From: Methanobrevibacter sp.
Lineage (GTDB): Archaea > Methanobacteriota > Methanobacteria > Methanobacteriales > Methanobacteriaceae
Length of the DNA: 64,000 nt
Assembly (NCBI RefSeq): GCF_017427765.1
Contig: NZ_JAFRSC010000019.1
Location: 1 to 64,000, forward strand
Reading direction: 5' to 3'
Within the stretch, counting starts at the first letter, position 1. Each line of letters starts with the position of its first letter. Under the pieces are notes generated by a model. It was not told the DNA's origin. It searched no databases and saw nothing but the letters and a program-made list of their open reading frames with translations. Below, piece after piece: positions 58,105 to 64,000 of the stretch. A program made the translations under genes and the position numbers.

Positions 58105-58222
58105 TTCATAATCACCTTTAAATTTTAATAAAACAATATAAAAATAAGTTTTTTATACATATATAATATGGATTAGAAGTTATATAAAAATATTACCCAT
58201 TAAAGTAACTTTAGGTGTGTTA

Positions 58223-59248
58223 ATGTACGAAGAAATAATTGAGGAAATAAAATCTAACTTAGGTCAAAACAGGGATTTGAACAGAAAATATCTATCATCC
58301 CAAATTGAAAAGTATAAAGACCACCCATACAATAAAGAGATTATCAAAGAGATTTCAAGGATGATGTGGGACTGCTTAAGTGAAGATGAAAAAAATGAAT
58401 TCATAGAAATATCCCAAAAAGAAAATCCCATAATGGACATATTAAATGACGTTTCGCAATTCATTGAAACTGGAGACTACAACAAAGCCCTGATTATGTT
58501 GGATGAATTTATGGAAAGCTTTCCAGGCATGTTTGAAGATGATAAGGTAAGCGAATACCACAGTTTTACAAACCCTCTGGAAGAGATAATATTTAGAAAG
58601 TATATTGGTGCAAAAAAGGAAGTCAGATTAATTCCAGACAATCAGCCATTACTTGACCTATATTATATCTACGGATTTTTGCTGTTTGAAAACAAACAGT
58701 ATGATAAAGCCGAAGAAAGTCTTAAGAAAGCTAAAAAAATCAACCCAGTTTCTGCAAGAGTAATCCTGGAATTAAGTGAAATATACAAAATGCACACCCC
58801 TACATTCAATAAATTTTTCATATATACCACTGAAGCTTTAACATATTCATATTACCCTCAAGACATTGCCAGATGTTACAGAAACTTAGGCTATTATTAC
58901 GTTGAGGAAAACCAATTGGATGTTGCTGTCGGATTATACAAATACAGTATGGAATTTGAAATGAGTGTAATGGCTTATAGCGAACTGCAATATATCGAAT
59001 CAAAAGGTCAAAACATTAATCTGACTACTGAAGAATCAGTTGAAATTCTTAAATCAAAAAACATACAAATTGGAGTTAATCCTTTCATTTTAAAAACATT
59101 GGGCGAATTAGCTAGCGAATATGAAGAAAATAAATTATATAACCAGTCCGCATATTTCTATGAACTGATTTACAATATAACAAAAGATGGCAAAATTCAT
59201 GAAAAAATTGAGAATATAACATCAAAAATAAACTTAAATAATATATAA
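58223..59248 (+). CDS. TPR-repeat protein
   Basis: 341 residues from ATG 58223 (MYEEIIEEIKSNLG) with TTAGGTGTGTT upstream. TPR-like helical pairs are visible at about 75-95, 150-185 (YGFLLFENKQYDKAEESLKKAKK), 215-240 (GYYYVEENQLDVAVGLYKYS) and near the end. Acts as a protein-protein scaffold; partner unknown. Divergent from the thermosome gene. Confidence 0.82.
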   Translation: MYEEIIEEIKSNLGQNRDLNRKYLSSQIEKYKDHPYNKEIIKEISRMMWDCLSEDEKNEFIEISQKENPIMDILNDVSQFIETGDYNKALIMLDEFMESFPGMFEDDKVSEYHSFTNPLEEIIFRKYIGAKKEVRLIPDNQPLLDLYYIYGFLLFENKQYDKAEESLKKAKKINPVSARVILELSEIYKMHTPTFNKFFIYTTEALTYSYYPQDIARCYRNLGYYYVEENQLDVAVGLYKYSMEFEMSVMAYSELQYIESKGQNINLTTEESVEILKSKNIQIGVNPFILKTLGELASEYEENKLYNQSAYFYELIYNITKDGKIHEKIENITSKINLNNI

Positions 59249-59275
59249 TATATAATATATTATAGGTGATTTTAA

Positions 59276-59431
59276 ATGTGTTCTAGCGGAGGGCCAATGG
59301 CCGATGTCGATTTAGGAAAATTAAAAACTAAAAAATATCATTGTAAAGACTGTGGAAATAAGTTTAAAGGACTTGGAAAAAAAGTAGTTTGTCCATCTTG
59401 TCAAAGTGACAACGTTGAACTTGCAGAGTAA
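59276..59431 (+). CDS. Small zinc-ribbon protein
   Basis: 51 residues (MCSSGGPMADVDLGKLK) with ATAGGTGATTTTAA before the ATG. CKDCGNKFKGLGKKVVCPSC is a two-CxxC zinc ribbon with a Lys-rich turn; an additional Cys at residue 2. No specific family recognised. First of a tight run with the next two genes. Confidence 0.82.
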   Translation: MCSSGGPMADVDLGKLKTKKYHCKDCGNKFKGLGKKVVCPSCQSDNVELAE

Positions 59432-59468
59432 ATTATTTACTCTATTTTTTTTATTTTTTGTGATTTTT

Positions 59469-59921
59469 ATGAATATTGATTTTAAAAATGATGAAATACT
59501 ATTTCTTGAAGGCGAAACCGGAATGGTTGGTGTCGTGAAAGTGGCTTATGAAAATAAAATGCTTTTTATCGCCACACAGGACAATGAAGAAATAGTTCAG
59601 TTTTTAGAATCAGATGACATTATTGCAGTATCCAACTTCAAAAAGGATAAACGAGCAATACGTTCACAGGCTTATTTAAGCCGTGAAGAATCTTCACCAA
59701 TTGTAATTTTAAATAAGGATCATCCATCAACAAAACGATTAGAAACAGTATTATCAATAGGAGATCAAGTAAACCTAAACTGCAATATAATACCGGGAAC
59801 CCATCCTGAACAAAACGTTTTATGTTCCTGTGACAGTTTATCCGGTCTTGAAATAATCAAAACACCCACAGGAATCCGATTAAATAAAGAATTTGATAAT
59901 TATACTATTGAAAAATTTTAG
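59469..59921 (+). CDS. Unknown conserved-looking protein
   Basis: 150 residues from ATG 59469 (MNIDFKNDEILFLEGETGMVG); a longer reading from 59406 overlaps the zinc-ribbon gene and lacks an RBS, while TTGTGATTTTT precedes 59469. Mostly beta-strand in pattern, no membrane helix; CNIIPG and CSCDS give three Cys. Lies 8 bases before the DUF116 gene, so probably co-transcribed. No function assigned. Confidence 0.7.
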   Translation: MNIDFKNDEILFLEGETGMVGVVKVAYENKMLFIATQDNEEIVQFLESDDIIAVSNFKKDKRAIRSQAYLSREESSPIVILNKDHPSTKRLETVLSIGDQVNLNCNIIPGTHPEQNVLCSCDSLSGLEIIKTPTGIRLNKEFDNYTIEKF

Positions 59922-59929
59922 GTTAAATA

Positions 59930-60568
59930 ATGTTTATCGAATCATTTTACACATTTTTAGGCCAATTGGTAGTCTTTTTGATTATCATCATTGCAATTCT
60001 ATTTATCGCAATTCTAATTTTAGGTTTGTTTATTGCCCGTAAAAACAAAATTAAATTTCCAAGATTCATACTATTTGTTGTGGATTTATTGTATTCTCCA
60101 TTTAAAACCATTTCCAGAGTATTAGGTCTTGATGAGTATTTAATTGATGATATAGCTATAAAAGTTAGGGATGACGTTAACAAAGAAAAGTTTAGAAAAA
60201 TCCCTGCTGATAAAACATTGATATTCCTACCACATTGCCTAAGACACAGAGATTGTCCTGCAACACTTCAAAAAGAAGGTTTAAACTGCACTGAATGTGG
60301 ATTATGCTCAATAGGAGTTATTAAGAAAAAAGCTGAACCATTAGGATACAAACTATACATTGTTCCGGGATCCAGTTTTGTTAAAAAGATAGTTATGGAA
60401 AATAAGTTTCAGGCAGTTATAGGTGTTGCATGTCACGAAGATTTAAATCAAATGATGATGCTTTTGTCTGATTTTTACCCTCAGGGAGTTTTACTTGAAA
60501 AAACAGGTTGTTTTGAGACAAAAGTAAATATTAAAAAAGTATTTGAAAAAATAGACTCCAAATACTAA
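59930..60568 (+). CDS. DUF116 membrane-anchored Cys protein
   Basis: 212 residues. An N-terminal membrane helix (about 10-37) is followed by a soluble DUF116 domain: LPHCLRHRDCPATL, GLNCTECGLCSIG and VACHEDLN. The Cys-rich CxxCxxC set suggests an iron-sulfur cluster. Function unknown; in other archaea and bacteria DUF116 genes occur near radical SAM or lipoate-type genes, not seen here. Last gene of the zinc-ribbon run. Confidence 0.85.
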   Translation: MFIESFYTFLGQLVVFLIIIIAILFIAILILGLFIARKNKIKFPRFILFVVDLLYSPFKTISRVLGLDEYLIDDIAIKVRDDVNKEKFRKIPADKTLIFLPHCLRHRDCPATLQKEGLNCTECGLCSIGVIKKKAEPLGYKLYIVPGSSFVKKIVMENKFQAVIGVACHEDLNQMMMLLSDFYPQGVLLEKTGCFETKVNIKKVFEKIDSKY

Positions 60569-60634
60569 CTATTTACTGTCCATCAATAATGCGAACTTTC
60601 ATTTTCAAAGAACATGATTTGAATAAGAATTGTT

Positions 60635-61000
60635 TCATGCTGTAACTAATTCTGATTCCATAGCAGGAATACCATTTAAATTAGTTGTAATTCTATTCAT
60701 TCCAAATGTTTGTGTTTTGTTATGAATCGGAACAATTAATTGGACTTTTAGATTAATTGCTTCTTCAGTTATATTGGATTGAATAGTGATTTTAGATAAA
60801 TTATTGAAATAAGTTTTATCTAAGTTGAATATTTTTGATGCATTTAAAAATTCAAATGCAACAGGTTTTCCATCCTTATCAATGTCTAGTATTACATCAT
60901 TGTCCAATTCTAGTGAAACTTCATATTCATAATCTTCAACACAATATATGAATAATGAGTCCCCTTGACGATCATAATCATATACTACTTTGTTATTCAT
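60635..61000 (-). CDS. DUF2283 protein (antitoxin-like)
   Basis: 121 residues. The first half (YDYDRQGDSLFIYCVED, then DNDVILDIDKDGKPVAFEFLNASK) is DUF2283, a small domain often paired with DUF4258 or similar toxin-like genes. The second half is an extra beta-rich segment. Overlaps the upstream 103-residue gene by four bases. Confidence 0.75.
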   Translation of the reverse strand: MNNKVVYDYDRQGDSLFIYCVEDYEYEVSLELDNDVILDIDKDGKPVAFEFLNASKIFNLDKTYFNNLSKITIQSNITEEAINLKVQLIVPIHNKTQTFGMNRITTNLNGIPAMESELVTA

Positions 61001-61308
61001 TTTCTCACCCTTTGATTTCTGTAAGTTTCCATGACCGTTAAAAATTTTACATCTCTATTATCATTTATACCTATCACTAATGATATATCTTTTGTGGGCC
61101 TTTGGTTGTGTTCAAAATATAATCTGAATCTATTGTAACTTTGTTTAATTATCCCCATTAATGGATTGTGCAAGAATGTTTCAAATATTAAGCCTAAATC
61201 ACCTATTCTTTGAACATTTCTTATGTCAAAATGTTTAGTGTCAGGCATGAACGATTCATCACATGAATTAATTATTTCAATCGCATCTTCAATAGAATAA
61301 TCTATCAT
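60997..61308 (-). CDS. Partner of DUF2283 gene, possible toxin-like protein
   Basis: 103 residues, GAGGGTTTTAA before the ATG. It contains a helix start SIEDAIEIINSC and a later beta-rich core (RFRLYFEHNQRPTKDISLVIGIN) with a basic end RNQRVRK. The size, four-base overlap and partner fit a RelE/DUF4258-type toxin-antitoxin arrangement, but I cannot confirm the fold. Could equally be an uncharacterised pair. Confidence 0.6.
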   Translation of the reverse strand: MIDYSIEDAIEIINSCDESFMPDTKHFDIRNVQRIGDLGLIFETFLHNPLMGIIKQSYNRFRLYFEHNQRPTKDISLVIGINDNRDVKFLTVMETYRNQRVRK

Positions 61309-61642
61309 TTAAAACCCTCATTTTTAATTAAATCCCCAAATCAGCTATTTTTAATCTATTAAAAATAAAATAATACAATATTTGTCTGATTTTAGTTTAT
61401 CGAATGTTCACAATCAAATTATAGAATGAACATTCCATATTACATAATTTACAACCAAAATTAATAAACATTTATTAAGTGCGACTAGGCACAAAAACAC
61501 AAATATGATTAATTAAAAATAAGCTAGTCATCCTTATTGATGAAATATCATACAATCTATGGATATTTGAAATATTTATATATAAAATATTAAAAAACTA
61601 AAATATTGTAGTATCATGCAAGTTTTCGCATGACTACAAATA
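61309..61642. other. 334-base gap, mostly featureless
   Basis: Very AT-rich. It holds the promoter of the 103-residue gene at its left end and the hairpin at 61606-61639. A small GTGC/GCAC hairpin and GACTAG/CTAGTC arms are visible near 61480-61530 but without clear meaning. Confidence 0.5.
61606..61639 (-). terminator. Terminator-like hairpin after the hmgA transcript
   Basis: TTGTAGT/ACTACAA-type and TCATGC/GCATGA arms form a 12-bp stem with a two-base bulge and an 8-base loop. On the minus strand T-rich runs follow, and the 68-residue gene ends 3 bases before it. Confidence 0.6.
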
Positions 61643-61849
61643 CTAATCATCATAATATCTCATAAAATCATCAGATTCGGGAGTTTCACTAAATTCTTTA
61701 ATAAAATCATTTAAATCCTTGATGAACTCCTCTTTTCTTTTATCAAAATCTTCGATTTTAGAGTAGTCTTTTTTTATAGCCAGAGTCATTATTATATCAT
61801 CAGTTTCAAGAGTCAATTCAGGATATAATTCATCTAAAAAATCATCCAT
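61643..61849 (-). CDS. Small acidic protein, unknown
   Basis: 68 residues from ATG 61849 (MDDFLDELYPELTLETDD), one base after the hmgA stop, with GGAAGAGGATAAC as RBS. Strongly acidic, mainly helical, no Cys. Last gene of the sucD-hmgA run. A longer in-frame reading inside hmgA is a shadow. No family recognised. Confidence 0.65.
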   Translation of the reverse strand: MDDFLDELYPELTLETDDIIMTLAIKKDYSKIEDFDKRKEEFIKDLNDFIKEFSETPESDDFMRYYDD

Positions 61850-61850
61850 G

Positions 61851-63053
61851 TTATCCTCTTCCAAGTTCCTGATGAGCCCTTGCAAGATGTCCTGCAGCCA
61901 ATGCACCGACAAGTGATAATTCACCTGCCAAAACAGTACATGCAACAATTTCTGCAAATTCACGAGCTTTACCAGAACCTGCGACACCCAATATTTCCAG
62001 TCCTTCATGAGCTACTTCAAGGCTTGTTCCTCCACCGACTGTAGCTACCGGAAGGTCAGGCAAGTTAACTGAGAAGTATAAATCTCCATTTCTATTTTCT
62101 GCTGTTGTAATACCGAGTGAACCTTCAACAACATGAGCTGCATCCTGACCAGTTGCCAAAAATATGGCCGCAACCATATTTGCATAATGGGCATTATAAG
62201 CCATACTGCCACTGGCAGCAGATCCGATTAAGTTTTTAGCAATATTAACTTCAACAATTGCTTCTGCAGTGGTTTTAAGTTTCTTTTCTACAATATCTTT
62301 TGGTATTAAAATATCTGCTATAACACTTTTTCCTCTTCCTTCAACAATGTTTATAGCAGCAGGTTTTTTATCAACACAGACATTTCCGCTTAACGCAATA
62401 TGAATAGCGGAAGTGTCTTCTGCAAGTTTTTCTAGGATTTTTTCAGAAGCTATTGTTACCATATTCATTCCCATACTGTCTCCAGTTGAGAAAACAAATC
62501 TTGGATAAACATAACTTCCAACAATTAAGATAGGATCAATTTTTATTAACTTACCATGCGAAGTTGTACTTTCAGCAATTTGTTTTAACTCATCGAAATT
62601 ATCAATAAACCATTGCTTGATTTTTAAAGCATCACCTACACCATCACATTTAATAGCAGGTGCACGTGTCATGATATCTGACACCACTCTGGCATTAGCC
62701 CCACCAGAAGCAGTAATTGTAGAAGCACCCCTGTTTATTGATGCAACAAGCGCACCTTCTGATGTTGCAAGCGGAACGAACACCTCTCTTTGACAGTATT
62801 CACCATTAATCTTTAATGGTCCGGCAATTCCCATCGGAAGCTGTAAGACTCCAATTGAATTTTCAATATTTCTTGCAGATGCACGTTCCATATCTAAAGT
62901 GTAATTTGAGATATTGTGTAAATCAATTGAGTATTTTTGCTCTAAAAATTCTCTTCTAATATCAGTTGCCTCTTTTGCACTGACCTGCTTGTCAACCTGG
63001 TAGAGTTTCATCTCACCATTTAATAATTTATCAATAATTTCCTGATTTGACAT
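61851..63053 (-). CDS. hmgA: HMG-CoA reductase
   Basis: 400 residues, class I. NADPH-dependent reduction of HMG-CoA to mevalonate, the route to archaeal isoprenoid lipids. ATSEGALVASINRG carries the catalytic Glu, DSMGMNMVTIASEK the catalytic region, VGGGTSL a conserved turn and GHLARAHQELGRG the C-terminal His. Start overlaps the sucD stop by one base (TAATG). Confidence 0.96.
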   Translation of the reverse strand: MSNQEIIDKLLNGEMKLYQVDKQVSAKEATDIRREFLEQKYSIDLHNISNYTLDMERASARNIENSIGVLQLPMGIAGPLKINGEYCQREVFVPLATSEGALVASINRGASTITASGGANARVVSDIMTRAPAIKCDGVGDALKIKQWFIDNFDELKQIAESTTSHGKLIKIDPILIVGSYVYPRFVFSTGDSMGMNMVTIASEKILEKLAEDTSAIHIALSGNVCVDKKPAAINIVEGRGKSVIADILIPKDIVEKKLKTTAEAIVEVNIAKNLIGSAASGSMAYNAHYANMVAAIFLATGQDAAHVVEGSLGITTAENRNGDLYFSVNLPDLPVATVGGGTSLEVAHEGLEILGVAGSGKAREFAEIVACTVLAGELSLVGALAAGHLARAHQELGRG

Positions 63054-63916
63054 TACATAACCTTTTTAAGTAAATCTACAATTTCAGATGGTTTAATTGC
63101 TACTTCAACACCAGCTTCATTTAAAGCTTTTGTTTTACTTTCAACTGTACCGGAAGATCCTTGAATAATAGCTCCGGCATGTCCCATTCTTTTGCCTGGA
63201 GGTGCAGTTCTTCCTGCAATGTATGATACAACCGGTTTTTCCATTTCTTCTGCAATATATTTTCCTGCTCTTTCTTCTGCAGTTCCACCAATTTCACCAA
63301 TTAAAACAACCGCATCAGTATCATCATCTTTATCGAATCTTTTTAAGATATCCACATAGTTATCTCCAGTAACTGGGTCTCCACCAATACCTACACAGGT
63401 ACTCTGACCGATTCCGGCATTTGTAAGTTCACTTGCAATCTCATAAGTTAAAGTACCACTTCTTGAGATAACACCGACATTACCTTCAGAAAAGATATGA
63501 GTAGGCATGATACCTAATTTACCAACTCCTGGAGAGATAATACCCGGAGTGTTTGGACCAATTATTGTTGTTCCCATTTCTTTTGCATATGCCATTATTT
63601 TCATACTGTCATGGACAGGAATGTGTTCAGATATGATAACAACTAAATCCAAATGTCTTATAGCTTCAAAAGCAGCATCCTTTGCAAATCTTGCAGGTAC
63701 AAAAATAATTGAAGAATTAATGTCTACTTCTTCGGTTGCTTCTTCAATTGAGTTGAAAATCGGAACTTGATCTAAGAATTTTTGACCACCTTTTCCAGGA
63801 GTAAGACCTGCAACAATATTTGTATTATATTTTAACATTTGTTCTGTATGAAAGGAACCTTGTTTACCGGTAATTCCTTGAACTAAACATTTTGTATCTT
63901 CATTTAACAAAATCAT
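63053..63916 (-). CDS. sucD: Succinate-CoA ligase alpha subunit
   Basis: 287 residues. [14 protein letters not shown] is the CoA-binding start, [11 protein letters not shown] a conserved loop and [13 protein letters not shown] holds the phosphorylated His. It works with the beta subunit SucC, not present in this window. In methanogens the enzyme serves an incomplete reductive TCA branch to 2-oxoglutarate. ATAGGAGTTATAAATT precedes the ATG. Confidence 0.95.
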   Translation of the reverse strand: MILLNEDTKCLVQGITGKQGSFHTEQMLKYNTNIVAGLTPGKGGQKFLDQVPIFNSIEEATEEVDINSSIIFVPARFAKDAAFEAIRHLDLVVIISEHIPVHDSMKIMAYAKEMGTTIIGPNTPGIISPGVGKLGIMPTHIFSEGNVGVISRSGTLTYEIASELTNAGIGQSTCVGIGGDPVTGDNYVDILKRFDKDDDTDAVVLIGEIGGTAEERAGKYIAEEMEKPVVSYIAGRTAPPGKRMGHAGAIIQGSSGTVESKTKALNEAGVEVAIKPSEIVDLLKKVM

Positions 63917-63928
63917 AATTTATAACTC

Positions 63929-64000
63929 CTATCTTAATATTCTTGTTTTATTTTCAAATGGAACAGCCAAATCAATTACATTACCATTCATAAATGCAGT
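63929..64000 (-). CDS. C-terminal end of an upstream gene, cut by window edge
   Basis: Last 23 residues (ends FENKTRILR) in frame to a TAG, 12 bases before the sucD ATG and therefore in the same operon. Too short to identify. Confidence 0.6.
   Translation of the reverse strand, partial: TAFMNGNVIDLAVPFENKTRILR

Noticed and set aside
61643-62008. 121-codon reading of the small gene after hmgA
   Set aside because: The first 53 codons overlap hmgA in another frame; the internal ATG at 61849 has an RBS and sits one base after the hmgA stop.

Overview
The window looks like chromosomal DNA of a gut-type methanogen of the order Methanobacteriales, most likely Methanobrevibacter. It is AT-rich. It carries an archaeal histone, a thermosome subunit, archaeal ribosomal and translation proteins, MfnB for methanofuran synthesis, HMG-CoA reductase for archaeal lipids, and a surface protein with pseudomurein-binding repeats. 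Ribosome binding sites follow a GGTGA / AGGTGATT pattern, which decided several starts. Most genes are on the minus strand. I see no tRNA, rRNA, insertion sequence or CRISPR array.

Layout. 1-5334: the main part of a very large DUF4011 / SF1 helicase / Vsr-like nuclease gene, a domain order known from antiviral defence, with a long acidic tail of short repeats that runs off the window edge. 5.5-9.1 kb: sugar kinase, cation diffusion facilitator, two small unknown proteins and a HisA/HisF-like protein. 9.16-9.30 kb: a candidate structured RNA behind a strong box A. 9.5-11.4 kb: an information-processing operon (L37Ae, RpoP, Brix, Pcc1, prefoldin beta, DUF3194). 11.7-17.4 kb: guaB-mfnB, a LUD/CCG iron-sulfur pair, a GT2/DUF2304 pair and archaeal riboflavin synthase. 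17.5-20.0 kb: cobalt transporter cbiMNQO. 20.2-26.9 kb: pyrF, DUF5654, a membrane protein, deoxyhypusine synthase, a CBS regulator, hisG and a metal P-type ATPase.

26.9-33.4 kb is the most unusual accessory stretch. The P-type ATPase and a divergent methyltransferase share a control region with four AGTATTACT palindromes. Next to it, on one strand, lie a 1389-residue DUF4062-NACHT-WD40-like STAND protein, a Cys-rich small protein, a radical SAM/SPASM enzyme and a second Cys-rich mini-protein.

33.6-39.4 kb: metY, a ferredoxin-type aldo/keto reductase, an NAD-binding protein joined to a KH/PP-loop ATPase, a DtxR-like box beside a possible gene remnant, and argH. 39.5-47.2 kb: a dense translation/transcription cluster (S27Ae, S24e, dephospho-CoA kinase, Spt4, RpoE', PIN protein, aIF2-gamma, S6e, aIF5B, NDK, L24e, S28e, L7Ae, histone). 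47.4-51.8 kb: thrC, SpoIIM-like protein, trpS, endA and a DtxR regulator. 52.0-56.0 kb: a 1340-residue secreted protein combining Ig-like repeats, a glycosidase-like barrel, pseudomurein-binding repeats and a transglutaminase/C71-like peptidase. 56.4-64.0 kb: thermosome, a TPR protein, a zinc-ribbon/unknown/DUF116 run, a DUF2283 toxin-antitoxin-like pair, hmgA, sucD and the end of one further gene.

The most promising candidates for undescribed biology are the STAND receptor plus radical-SAM peptide cassette, the glycosidase-peptidase wall enzyme, the repeat-tailed helicase-nuclease, and the two orphan promoters with structured transcripts.
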